Shown here one piece after another: positions 42,416-51,164 of a stretch of 64,000 nt of DNA. Every line of letters begins with the position of its first letter. Positions within the stretch are counted from its first letter, which is position 1. Source of the DNA: Polluticoccus soli (GTDB lineage: Bacteria > Bacteroidota > Bacteroidia > Chitinophagales > Chitinophagaceae); contig NZ_JARJHT010000001.1 in NCBI RefSeq assembly GCF_029269745.1, forward strand, positions 682,001-746,000, read 5' to 3'. A program made the position numbers and the translations under genes. Below the pieces are notes generated by a model. That model did not search any database. It had not been told where the DNA came from and was given only the letters and a program-made list of their open reading frames with translations.

Positions 42416-44050
42416 CTATTCAAACAGCTCTGCCAACGATCGCGGGCGCCTGTTGACATGCCACTGGTAGCGGCTCAGCTTCATATTGGGCAGATCGGCC
42501 TGGTTGAGAGGGGTCATTTTCTGTTTTACGTCCTGCTCAAAAATTATCTTATATATCCCCTGGTCACGGAACAGAATACGCATACGCTCACTGGAAGCCT
42601 CATTTACACCAATATAAGCACCATTATCATCTTTTGCATAATAAATGGCCTGCGCGTCAGGGCGCACTAACATATCAGTAATGGTATTATTCTTCAGGTT
42701 ACCTGTAAGCGTTTTTCCCTGCACCTGGTCCCAAAGCTCGGCCCGTGGCGGACCTGACTGCGAGATCATGAATGCGTTATTGGGCACATATATCTTTCGC
42801 AGTTCGCTGCTATCCATGTACAGCAAAATGGTATCACCTGTTATCTGGCTATTACGCGACCACGCAATAGGATCTATCATCATGCGGACGATAGAGTCTA
42901 CTGTCGAATAGCTGATGCTATCACAAACTCCCTGGAGTGAATCTGAGAATATCTTGACGTGGTGGTAACCAATGAAATATCGTGGATCAGACGAGTCTGC
43001 ATCTGTGGTGTCTGCAATATATTCGACCACCTTTTTAGCGTTCTTGCCCTTTCCTACTATGCGCGTGACGGGGATACTGTCGCGCTGTTTATTCACTGCC
43101 GCTGAGAATAATGTGTCGGCTCTAATAAATATGCTATCCTTTCCATTGATCTGCTTAAGCACAGGCTTGATAGTGGCAAGTACTGTCTTTTTTTTCTCGT
43201 TGTAATCCGACCGTCCGCTGTATAGCGTCGTTTTCTTGATAGTATCCAACGAGATCACATTTCCAATAGCTACGCCGATACCTGTCGTCCGGTCGTAGTC
43301 GAGTATATCGGATTCGATATACTGTTCTTTATTCCATACAGAAGACCGGCTGATAAAATGCGCGATCTTATTCTTGCTATCATAAGTACCATCACTAGTC
43401 TGTAATATCGAACTATCGCTGGTCACTACAGATGGTGAATAAAAGGTCACCAGTTTTGTTTCAGTGTTATACCCTAGGTCCTCAGACACAACATGATACT
43501 CCGGATCAGTGACAATAACCTCACCAGTAAAGCGTGCGTTCTTCGAGCGCATGTCGTAAACACCGGCATTGCTGGACAGAGTGGTTGTTTCGTTTTGAAC
43601 TGTACCGCCCTGGTTATACACCCCAATTTTAGTACCTGTATTATATTCCACTTCTTCCGACCACAGGTTGCTTTGCCCGTCAGTAAGCATTACGTTGCCT
43701 TTCATATAGGCCAACTTAGTATTGCCCAGGTAGCGCATATAATCACTCGTAGCCTCAGAACCGGGCTGCACAACGCGCACGTTCCCAAAAGCCTCCACAG
43801 TATTACGATCAAGAAAGAAATAGGCGCTATCGCAATACATCATGTTCTCTCCCTGCTTCAGTATTACATTGCCTATCAGCTTATTGACAGCGCCGGAGTC
43901 GGTTTGCACATACTGTAGCCTCCCGGTGCCGGGCATTACTTCAATAGGCACTTTACCCGCAGTATCGGTACGGTTTTGCGCAAAAGACCATTGTGACAGG
44001 AGAATTCCTGCAAGTGAGAGACAGAAAATAAATAAACGGCTAAGGTGCAA
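42416..44050 (-). CDS. OstA-like (LptA/LptD-type) protein
   Basis: A 544-residue exported protein. Signal peptide with LFIFCLSLAGILLSQWSFA, then repeated OstA/LptA-type beta-jellyroll segments (LIGNVILKQGENMMYCDSAYFFL, FGNVRVVQPG, YMKGNVMLTDG), a family-typical set of patterns for moving lipopolysaccharide across the periplasm. The C-terminal half continues the same fold with fewer recognisable motifs. TTG 44050 is the only start consistent with the signal peptide, as no ATG precedes it. It follows the MCE gene by 14 bases. No terminator occurs directly after the stop, so transcripts may run into the attenuator region. Confidence 0.85.
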   Translation of the reverse strand: MHLSRLFIFCLSLAGILLSQWSFAQNRTDTAGKVPIEVMPGTGRLQYVQTDSGAVNKLIGNVILKQGENMMYCDSAYFFLDRNTVEAFGNVRVVQPGSEATSDYMRYLGNTKLAYMKGNVMLTDGQSNLWSEEVEYNTGTKIGVYNQGGTVQNETTTLSSNAGVYDMRSKNARFTGEVIVTDPEYHVVSEDLGYNTETKLVTFYSPSVVTSDSSILQTSDGTYDSKNKIAHFISRSSVWNKEQYIESDILDYDRTTGIGVAIGNVISLDTIKKTTLYSGRSDYNEKKKTVLATIKPVLKQINGKDSIFIRADTLFSAAVNKQRDSIPVTRIVGKGKNAKKVVEYIADTTDADSSDPRYFIGYHHVKIFSDSLQGVCDSISYSTVDSIVRMMIDPIAWSRNSQITGDTILLYMDSSELRKIYVPNNAFMISQSGPPRAELWDQVQGKTLTGNLKNNTITDMLVRPDAQAIYYAKDDNGAYIGVNEASSERMRILFRDQGIYKIIFEQDVKQKMTPLNQADLPNMKLSRYQWHVNRRPRSLAELFE

Positions 44051-44064
44051 AGCAAGACGACTGT

Positions 44065-45018
44065 TTAGTGAGTGTCTTTATATTTCTTGCCAAAGATAGT
44101 TACGTTTATGTAACGCGATGGATGCGCGTTAATATCTGCCATGAGGAAATTCAGGGTTTTTATCGCCTCGGTCAGGTTGTTATAGAGCTGTTTGTCGTTA
44201 ACCAACATACCGAGCGAACCCTGGTTCTCGTTCACCTTATTTACCACTCCCTGCAGTTGGGCAATGGTATGGTTCAGATCCTTGATGGTTTGATTGATCG
44301 GTGCTTTGGAGAACTGATCCATCGTGGTATTGGCATTGCGGATCATCTGGTTGATCTGTTCATTGTTGCTAGCAAGGTTACCCGTAAAGCTGTTGGTATT
44401 GCGGATAATTGATGCCAGATGAGCGCTTTCCCGGTTTAGCTTGTCAGACAATTGCGAAAAATTTCTCATTGTTACATCCAGCGATGCCACGCTATTGGTC
44501 AGGCGTTGGCGGGTAACCGGGTTCAACATATCGTTAAAACCTATTACAACGGTATCAAGTACTGCTACCACATGACGAACGTCCTTGATAAGCGGGGCTA
44601 TCTCGACCGAGATATTATCTAGCATTCCACCTTCAACCGAGCCTGGTATCGTTGCCTCGTCCTCCAATTCTGTTGTACTGGCCCCCATGTTCAAACGTAT
44701 TACCTTGGTGCCAAGAAGGTCGGCTGTAGTTAACGTGGCCGAAGATCCCTGTACTACCTTGATCTTTTTACTAACGGCTAGCATCACCTTTACTTTACCA
44801 CCACCATTCAGCTCGATCTTTGAAACGCGCCCCACGCTCAGGCCTTTTACCTGCACGCTTGCGGAGGGCTGTAATCCCTGGACATCATCGTAGTACACGT
44901 AATATTCATTCTCACCGGAAAACAGGTTGGCGCCTTTCAGGAAGTAAAACCCAGCAAAAAATATCAGTAGGGATACAGCGACCAGCAATCCAATCCTGGC
45001 TTCTTTAGAAAATTTCAT
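44065..45018 (-). CDS. MlaD/MCE family protein
   Basis: A 317-residue inner-membrane-anchored lipid-transfer protein. One N-terminal helix (IGLLVAVSLLIFFAGFYFL), then the MCE domain (YYVYYDDVQGLQPSASVQVKG, VGRVSKIEL, TTADLLGTKVIRL), then a long coiled or helical part with repeated NxNT-type units ending near the membrane-distal tip. It belongs to the Mla-type phospholipid transport group. The matching permease in this window (11308-12051) is 32 kb away. It probably forms a unit with the downstream OstA-like gene (14-base gap), linking phospholipid and LPS traffic. Confidence 0.92.
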   Translation of the reverse strand: MKFSKEARIGLLVAVSLLIFFAGFYFLKGANLFSGENEYYVYYDDVQGLQPSASVQVKGLSVGRVSKIELNGGGKVKVMLAVSKKIKVVQGSSATLTTADLLGTKVIRLNMGASTTELEDEATIPGSVEGGMLDNISVEIAPLIKDVRHVVAVLDTVVIGFNDMLNPVTRQRLTNSVASLDVTMRNFSQLSDKLNRESAHLASIIRNTNSFTGNLASNNEQINQMIRNANTTMDQFSKAPINQTIKDLNHTIAQLQGVVNKVNENQGSLGMLVNDKQLYNNLTEAIKTLNFLMADINAHPSRYINVTIFGKKYKDTH

Positions 45019-45044
45019 ACAACTGAAATGGTATCGTTAATTAG

Positions 45045-45052
45045 CAAAAGTA
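45045..45052 (-). promoter_or_regulatory. -7 element of MCE-ostA-like operon
   Basis: The minus strand reads TACTTTTG (TAnnTTTG), 26 bases before ATG 45018. No clear -33 element. Confidence 0.45.
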
Positions 45053-45125
45053 ATAAAAACAGGCTCAATGGATATTTTATTACGATTCGTCAAATTAAAG
45101 CCTTTAAACAACCATGCCCAAAAAC

Positions 45126-45155
45126 AAAAAATCCGCCGTAACCAGCGGATTTTTT
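45126..45155 (-). terminator. Intrinsic terminator of TolB-like gene
   Basis: AAAAAATCCGC (45126-45136) pairs with GCGGATTTTTT (45145-45155), with T runs in the minus direction. Confidence 0.85.
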
Positions 45156-45171
45156 GTTGAGTATTTTCAGA

Positions 45172-48100
45172 TTAGAAATCAGTACCAAACGATACATAGA
45201 CGATCGGCTTCGGATTTCCTTCAATGTTCCAGGCAAAGTCAGTCCTGACGAAATAGCCAAATAGCGTCGTCCGTAACCCTAAACCATAACCTACCCCAAG
45301 CCCACCCGTCTGATCTTCAATACTAAGTGCTACGTTGGCATTGGTTAAGAAGATATTATTGTGCAATGCGTCCGCATTAGGAAATAATCCACTCCACGCC
45401 GAACCTGCATCCATGAATGCAATAGCCTGCATGTTGCGCAGTACAGTGGACTGAACCGGACGTTTCAGGAAAGTCGTCAAAACCGGTAGCCTGAACTCAC
45501 TGTTCAGCACTGCGTAAGTATTACCGTTGCGCGCGTTCTGCAGGTATCCGCGGAGGCTTGTTGCAAGTGCCTGGAAAGCATAGTTCTCAGTTGGCCGTAC
45601 TGGCACGTAACCGCTGTATTGGGGCATCAGCCAGTTATCAACCCCACCAAGAAAGTAGAGGATTTTCTGGTTACCGCCAGAGTGCGCTCCAGCTAGCCTA
45701 TTGGCCCAAATGAAGTTTTTGAACAACTTCTGGTAATGACGGAAGTCGATACCAAGGTTGTAAAAGCCGCCATTACCATCATTCAGTTTATACAAGTATT
45801 CTGCAAAGAACTTATAGCGGAATCCGTTGTAAATATTAATCAAAGGCCTTGATGCGTTGTCAAATACGTATTCCACTTTACCCATGGTCCAGTACAATCG
45901 TGGTGTAACCGGATCTACAAACAAGCCCACGTCGTCCTGGGCTTTCACCGTGAGTTGGTCTTGTCTCAATCCCAGGTGGAATTTTACACTACGCACCCTA
46001 TCGAGCGGATAGCTTACTGAACCCTGTAATAGATTAGTAGCGCGCTTCAGTAAGACCGGTACCATCATCGGAGGCGACAAACTGTCGATCTGTATTGCTA
46101 CTTCTTCGTTTGCCACATTGGTAGATCTCAAAAACAAAATGCTTTTATCCAACCGGTTCTTAAAATTCTCATACTGGAAAAACCAGGTCATTCCCGAGAA
46201 ATTGATAGGCAGTCGGATACCACCTGTGAATTTGTGATCCTCCATCAGGTCGTCGAGGCTAACCGTGAGCATACCTCCCAGTGGTGGATTCATATAACGT
46301 CCACTGGACTGCGCGACTGACTGGTATCTTGTGAACAACACACTATTATCGAGTCGCACTGAAAAGAAGTCTGGTTTGAAGCTCAACCTATAAGGCTGAG
46401 GCTTCATTTTAATATACGTACTATCAACGCGAACAAGGATGCTGTCATTTACCCCGGCCGTATCCGGAACATCGAGATCCATTTGCGGCACCGGAGTTGT
46501 ATCTATAGCCGCAATCGGATCCATCACTACCTTGACCTCGGTTGCAGTATCGGTTTTCGTTTCTGCAGGTGTTTCCGGAAACTCTGACTGAAATACATTG
46601 CCGCTCTTTAGTATAGGTTCAGCTGGCGCAGGTGGTATATAGACGTTTCCATCTGACGTGCGGTACGAAGGCTTCCTGCCACCCTTCGTAAGCTCAGTAG
46701 TGCCGAGGATGGTTGGTTGCAGGTTTTTGGGTTCGATATTAACACCGGGTATTTGTAGTTCGCGGAAATATACCTTGTATTTATCACCCACCTGCAGCAC
46801 ATCAGCCACCTGATTGCTGGCCGGATTGTATTGATGGCTTATAACGTTTTGTGTATAGTTGGTAACGGGTACCGAGTAAAAAGAGTCCTGGTTCTTTCTA
46901 TTACGACCCAGCAACACCACAAACTTGTTTTGTATCCCGTTGGCATCGTACAGGTAAGCATAATTATCGCTACCGTATTGGATTGGTTGTGTGATTTCAC
47001 CATGCGTCACGTCAGACATCTGAAACAGCTCGCGGCGCTGTGTCTTAGTGTTGTAAAAGAACACGTTCATCGGCCCAACCGGAAGCTCATTCACCCCTAG
47101 AGGAACAACCAGGTTAGGCTCTGGCCTGTTGGAAAGGAACAAGATACCTTTTCTTGAACCACCACTTACAAACCAGGGCTGTACATCATCCCAGGCATCA
47201 TTAGTGATATTCTTCATTTTAGACCCTCTTATCGTAAACTCGTACAGATCGGTCTGGCTCTTTTTCATAGCAGAGAATACCAGCTTTGTATCATCTTCCA
47301 TGAAGGTCATACCTAACACGCGGTCGAAACGATTGGCAGGGATCACATAGGTTTCGATCTTTGCTTTCAGAGAGTTATATATCCTCAACCGCGTTTGCCT
47401 CCCCTTCCTGTACAATATTGCCAGCTTTAAGCCATTGTTCGACCATGTCATTAAAGGATAATCCGGATCAGGAACTTCATTGTAGTCAGTTCGACCACCG
47501 GTAAGTAATACAGAACGTTCCTGCTGATCTTTTGTCTTTTGCTGGTATATAGTGTACTCGCCGTTCTTCCAGGCAATATACGCAACATCATTACCGCGGG
47601 GAGAGACCTTTATGTTCCTGATAACTGTGCTGTTCGTTGGCACATCTATCTCAATAAGCGCAAGTGAACTGTCAGGCGCTTCCTTATTAGTTGCTTCCAG
47701 CGCATATATATTGTGATAAAAGGCCATTACTGAATCGTAGGCAACCTTTACCTTTTGTCCCAGGCTCATTTTGATACCCATACCCAGGCTACTTTTCAGC
47801 TGCATGTTGTACAGGAGATTTTTCATATCGCTATCGCCATACCTGTCCGATACGTATTTCCAGAAAGCCTTTCCCGCTAATTCAGGGTTGATCTCAGACA
47901 ACTCATGAAATCCTTTGTTAGGATGGGCATCCATAAGGTTCTTCCAGTCAGAATTGGTTTCTGTATCCCACCCATCTACTAAATATCCCAGGAAACCGTT
48001 GATGGTCCAGTTAGGCAAATTGGTTAGTACGGCATTTTTCACCATCTCACGGAAGCTATCACCAAACAACATACGCTCCATAACCACACGTGACATGCCT

Positions 48101-48561
48101 GCGCGTGTTTGCCTGCGCAGATCAAGGTGTTCGCCTGTGAAGTAAACAATCAACTTATCGCCCACCAGGTTTACAGTACCACCTGGTACATTCAATATTT
48201 GTGATTCGTTTTTGCGGCCGATATTGGTCTGGCGATAGTCGTCGTACGAATTATAAACTATGATCTTGAATTTGCGCGGGAATTGGCCCCCTATCTTTTC
48301 TTCCACGACCTTGATATCATTCTCTACCTGTTCTGACACGTAACGCGCCAGTTGCCGACCGGCATTGTCGTAGTGGTATATGCGGAAATGCTCTGTTTCA
48401 AAAAACTTCCAGTCGAATTTGCGGTATTGTACCCTGTTCTGTCCAAAGGTTTCAAGATTGGCCTGCGCATGCACCCTGATGCTCGAAATCGTGATCAGAA
48501 AAACCATTACCCACATTGCAGAAGCAACGACTGGTCTAGGGCTGTTATTCATAATATTCAT
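45172..48561 (-). CDS. TolB-like propeller and outer-membrane beta-barrel fusion
   Basis: An 1129-residue exported protein. Signal peptide (WVMVFLITISSIRVHAQA), then ~150 residues like the peptidase MA-type gluzincin fold (HFRIYHYDNAGRQLARYVSE, FKIIVYNSYDDYRQ) but with the metal site lost (MSRVVMERML at 156-165 where HExxH is expected; LPNWTINGFLGYL after it), then a TolB-like WD/PD40 propeller (VAYIAWKNGEYTIY, LMTWSNNGLKLAIL), a Pro-rich linker, and a C-terminal beta-barrel ending YVSFGTDF with a terminal Phe. It probably acts at the outer membrane. ATG 48561 is chosen; an upstream ATG at 48621 would put 34 residues before the signal helix and overlap the promoter of the divergent gene. Confidence 0.82.
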   Translation of the reverse strand: MNIMNNSPRPVVASAMWVMVFLITISSIRVHAQANLETFGQNRVQYRKFDWKFFETEHFRIYHYDNAGRQLARYVSEQVENDIKVVEEKIGGQFPRKFKIIVYNSYDDYRQTNIGRKNESQILNVPGGTVNLVGDKLIVYFTGEHLDLRRQTRAGMSRVVMERMLFGDSFREMVKNAVLTNLPNWTINGFLGYLVDGWDTETNSDWKNLMDAHPNKGFHELSEINPELAGKAFWKYVSDRYGDSDMKNLLYNMQLKSSLGMGIKMSLGQKVKVAYDSVMAFYHNIYALEATNKEAPDSSLALIEIDVPTNSTVIRNIKVSPRGNDVAYIAWKNGEYTIYQQKTKDQQERSVLLTGGRTDYNEVPDPDYPLMTWSNNGLKLAILYRKGRQTRLRIYNSLKAKIETYVIPANRFDRVLGMTFMEDDTKLVFSAMKKSQTDLYEFTIRGSKMKNITNDAWDDVQPWFVSGGSRKGILFLSNRPEPNLVVPLGVNELPVGPMNVFFYNTKTQRRELFQMSDVTHGEITQPIQYGSDNYAYLYDANGIQNKFVVLLGRNRKNQDSFYSVPVTNYTQNVISHQYNPASNQVADVLQVGDKYKVYFRELQIPGVNIEPKNLQPTILGTTELTKGGRKPSYRTSDGNVYIPPAPAEPILKSGNVFQSEFPETPAETKTDTATEVKVVMDPIAAIDTTPVPQMDLDVPDTAGVNDSILVRVDSTYIKMKPQPYRLSFKPDFFSVRLDNSVLFTRYQSVAQSSGRYMNPPLGGMLTVSLDDLMEDHKFTGGIRLPINFSGMTWFFQYENFKNRLDKSILFLRSTNVANEEVAIQIDSLSPPMMVPVLLKRATNLLQGSVSYPLDRVRSVKFHLGLRQDQLTVKAQDDVGLFVDPVTPRLYWTMGKVEYVFDNASRPLINIYNGFRYKFFAEYLYKLNDGNGGFYNLGIDFRHYQKLFKNFIWANRLAGAHSGGNQKILYFLGGVDNWLMPQYSGYVPVRPTENYAFQALATSLRGYLQNARNGNTYAVLNSEFRLPVLTTFLKRPVQSTVLRNMQAIAFMDAGSAWSGLFPNADALHNNIFLTNANVALSIEDQTGGLGVGYGLGLRTTLFGYFVRTDFAWNIEGNPKPIVYVSFGTDF

Positions 48562-48610
48562 GCTATTAAATCGACCTTCGTCATAAGTAACTTCAAACCT
48601 GCTTAAGTAG

Positions 48611-48618
48611 TAAGTTTG
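48611..48618 (+). promoter_or_regulatory. -7 element of MBL hydrolase gene
   Basis: TAAGTTTG fits TAnnTTTG, 34 bases before ATG 48653. Confidence 0.4.
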
Positions 48619-48652
48619 CATACCTAAATTACTGAAAAAATTACTTACCGAA

Positions 48653-49291
48653 ATGTTATATATCGAGAGCTTTACCTTTAACGCCTTCCAGGAGAATACT
48701 TACCTGATATACAACGACAAGAAAGAATGCTGGATTGTAGACCCGGGCATGTATGACAATAATGAGACAAAACATCTTGTTGAGTTTATTGACCAAAAGC
48801 AATTACAACCCAAAGCTATCATCAACACGCACACACACCTCGACCATATATTTGGCGTAGATGCTTTGAAAACGCGCTACAGCATCCCATTCCTGGTACA
48901 TGAAAAAGATCTGCCTGTACTAAACGGCGCTGCGGGTTCAGCTATGTTATTTGGTTTCGATTTTAAGAATATACCGCAACCAGATGACTTCCTATCTGAA
49001 ACACAACCATTGCAGCTTGGCACCGATGAAGTAACCATACTCTTCACTCCAGGCCATTCACCAGGCAGTGTAAGTTTTTATTACGGACCCGGCAATTGGG
49101 TTATAGGAGGAGATGTGTTGTTCTCCGGCAGCATCGGTCGTACAGACCTACCCGGCGGCAATTTTGATACGCTCATTTACAGCATTCGTACGCAGCTATT
49201 TTCGCTTCCCGATGAAACCGTTGTGCATTCGGGTCATGGCCCTGCCACAACGATTGCGCACGAGAAAAAGTACAACCCGTTCTTACAGTAG
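48653..49291 (+). CDS. MBL-fold metallo-hydrolase (glyoxalase II-like)
   Basis: A 212-residue cytoplasmic hydrolase with metallo-beta-lactamase fold. Zinc motif H60-T-H62-L-D64-H65 (THTHLDH), later metal ligands in FTPGHSPGSVSF and VIGGDVLFSGSIGRTDL, and final histidine in VHSGHGPATT. The size and motif set match the short hydroxyacylglutathione hydrolase-like group, often annotated as glyoxalase II relatives with broad thioester activity; the natural substrate is unknown. Divergent from the TolB-like gene and ending at a terminator shared with comB. Confidence 0.93.
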   Translation: MLYIESFTFNAFQENTYLIYNDKKECWIVDPGMYDNNETKHLVEFIDQKQLQPKAIINTHTHLDHIFGVDALKTRYSIPFLVHEKDLPVLNGAAGSAMLFGFDFKNIPQPDDFLSETQPLQLGTDEVTILFTPGHSPGSVSFYYGPGNWVIGGDVLFSGSIGRTDLPGGNFDTLIYSIRTQLFSLPDETVVHSGHGPATTIAHEKKYNPFLQ

Positions 49292-49327
49292 TCTGCGTAC
49301 GCAAAACGTTCGTCGCCGATTTGACAC

Positions 49328-49367
49328 AAAAGAGAACGGCCACCTTTGAAGTGGCCGTTCTCTTTTT
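49328..49367. terminator. Bidirectional terminator between MBL gene and comB
   Basis: AAAAGAGAACGGCCAC (49328-49343) pairs with its exact complement at 49351-49366, followed by T. The 3' end overlaps the comB stop region. Confidence 0.85.
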
Positions 49368-50097
49368 ATACATGCACCAGAAGTTCTTTATCTCGTAATA
49401 TAGGCACAACGGGATGCAGATCCGGCGTAGCACAGTATTCCATATCTGCCTGAAGGCCATAAGCCGATAAACGCCTGTAGTGCGAACTATCTTTCAGAAA
49501 GTCTATGAGTGGTTGATCACCAACAGACTCATACAAACTCTTTGCAGCGCGAACGCTATCACAATTCGTGTCAAAATGTTCTCTCACTTTGCTTGCCACC
49601 GCACCTGCGAATAAAGTGTCTTCCAGGTTAAAACGATCCTTCCAGGCTGCACAGCCAAGTATAACGCTCTTGTTCTGACTCACCAGGAATTCGCAAACAG
49701 CAGTAAGATTCAGGAATGCTCCTGTTATAATAACAGCAGCATCCTGCACCATATGCAACAACCTGGTTCCATTGGTCGTTGTAAGCACTAATGTCCTATT
49801 TTCAATAAAGCTACGCGGATATTCCGATGGAGAGTTTCCGTATTCAAGACCAACAGCGATCTTACCATCACGTTCTCCAGCGGTCACGCTATTGGCAGTG
49901 GATTTTCCAATTTCTATACATTCCGCAACTGAGGCAACAGGAATAACGCTCTTTGCGCCGTTGTGCAAGGCCGCAGCTATGGTTGAAGTAGCTCTGAATA
50001 CATCTATTATTACAACAACCTTATCCTTCGTATCGTACAAATGCAGCAACGCTGGGGATAAACACACTTCTAATACCGGCCTGTTCATTAGGGACAT
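49366..50097 (-). CDS. 2-phosphosulfolactate phosphatase family protein (ComB)
   Basis: A 243-residue phosphatase of the ComB family, which dephosphorylates 2-phosphosulfolactate in coenzyme M synthesis of methanogens. Family marks: VVIIDVFRATSTIAAAL, AGERDGKIAVGLEYGNSP, LVLTTTNGTRLL, and VILGCAAWKDRFNLEDTLFAGAV. Homologues are widespread in bacteria that make no coenzyme M, where sulfolactate may be used in other sulfonate metabolism. No ComA, ComC or sulfonate transporter lies nearby. ATG 50097 is used; ATG 50088 is equally possible. Confidence 0.9.
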   Translation of the reverse strand: MSLMNRPVLEVCLSPALLHLYDTKDKVVVIIDVFRATSTIAAALHNGAKSVIPVASVAECIEIGKSTANSVTAGERDGKIAVGLEYGNSPSEYPRSFIENRTLVLTTTNGTRLLHMVQDAAVIITGAFLNLTAVCEFLVSQNKSVILGCAAWKDRFNLEDTLFAGAVASKVREHFDTNCDSVRAAKSLYESVGDQPLIDFLKDSSHYRRLSAYGLQADMEYCATPDLHPVVPILRDKELLVHV

Positions 50098-50156
50098 TTA
50101 AAATCCCTGCAAGATACTGGCTAATGTCGACATGCTAAAGTCCTTGACAAAAACAA

Positions 50157-50181
50157 GATCGCCGCGACAAGCGCGGCGATC
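50157..50181 (-). terminator. Intrinsic terminator of the gldKLMN operon
   Basis: GATCGCCGCG, loop ACAAG, CGCGGCGATC: a perfect 10-bp stem directly after gldN, followed on the minus strand by TTGTTTTTG. Confidence 0.82.
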
Positions 50182-50205
50182 AAATTTATTTTCAATGTGG
50201 CTGGA

Positions 50206-51123
50206 CTAGTACACCCACATATCGTGTTCTTTGTTGAACAACATTTCAGCAGCCTTCTGAGACTCGTACAGGGCTTCCATGTTAGACATACCCCTTTCCC
50301 TGTAAGACAGATCGAAAGGATTGCTTGTCTTGATAACCTTGCTAGAGAAGAAACGACCTTCGAAATAGTCATCCCATGTCATACGGGCAACATCGTTATC
50401 CGGGTTGAACACCTCATACTGTGCCAGCATTTCGCGCATTTCAGGATAGTATAACCAGAACACAGCTTGTGATGCACGGAAAGAACCGTCTTCGTTGTAG
50501 ATATCCAGAATCGGAGCTACACCGATGATCCTCGCTTGCATGCGGCCGATATTCCTGTCAAATATCCAGTCTTCCTTGATCCTGTATTTAGTTACAACAT
50601 CAGGGTTGAATTCGCGCCTTGAGATCTTCATAACTTCTTCACCAGATATAGGATCGATAACCATTGTGGTATCGGGTTTACCGATCAGCAGTTCTTCGAT
50701 CTGTGCCAGCGTAAGTGCGTTAGTAAAGCGATCATCCATATTAGAATACGCTTTGATCTTGCCTTTCTTTACAGCATCCAGAATGATCTCAATAAAGAAA
50801 CCACCACCGGTATAATCGTCACCAGGGTAACGGAAGGCCTGGTTCTGCCTTTCACGCGTATCTATCTCGCGCCAAACCCTCTTCTTCCACATGATGTCCG
50901 CTTCGCGAACATTCTGCCATTGAAGCGGCTTAGCAACGTGCGGAACACGATCGTATGCTCCGTCAGTTACCAGTGAAGGCTGCCACGTTTCATTAACAGC
51001 GCTATTTGCCTGGAATTGAGTCTGAGTTTGGTCCATAATGGTAGTGTTTTGCGCAAAGGCTACACTTCCCATTGCTACAAGAGCGGCTGAAGCTACGATT
51101 CTGTATGATTTGAGGATACCCAT
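50206..51123 (-). CDS. gldN: T9SS component GldN
   Basis: A 305-residue periplasmic protein that forms a ring with GldK at the outer membrane. Signal peptide (IVASAALVAMGSVAFA), then the conserved READIMWKKRVWREIDTRE segment, YRIKEDWIFDRNIGRMQARIIG, FWLYYPEMR and FEGRFFSSKV. Its order K-L-M-N and length match the Flavobacterium operon. Needed for secretion of T9SS cargo such as the sorting-domain proteins elsewhere in this window. 41 bases after gldM. Confidence 0.97.
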   Translation of the reverse strand: MGILKSYRIVASAALVAMGSVAFAQNTTIMDQTQTQFQANSAVNETWQPSLVTDGAYDRVPHVAKPLQWQNVREADIMWKKRVWREIDTRERQNQAFRYPGDDYTGGGFFIEIILDAVKKGKIKAYSNMDDRFTNALTLAQIEELLIGKPDTTMVIDPISGEEVMKISRREFNPDVVTKYRIKEDWIFDRNIGRMQARIIGVAPILDIYNEDGSFRASQAVFWLYYPEMREMLAQYEVFNPDNDVARMTWDDYFEGRFFSSKVIKTSNPFDLSYRERGMSNMEALYESQKAAEMLFNKEHDMWVY

Positions 51124-51164
51124 AATCCTATAACGATTTGCTTAATTTTTAAAAATATGAAAAA

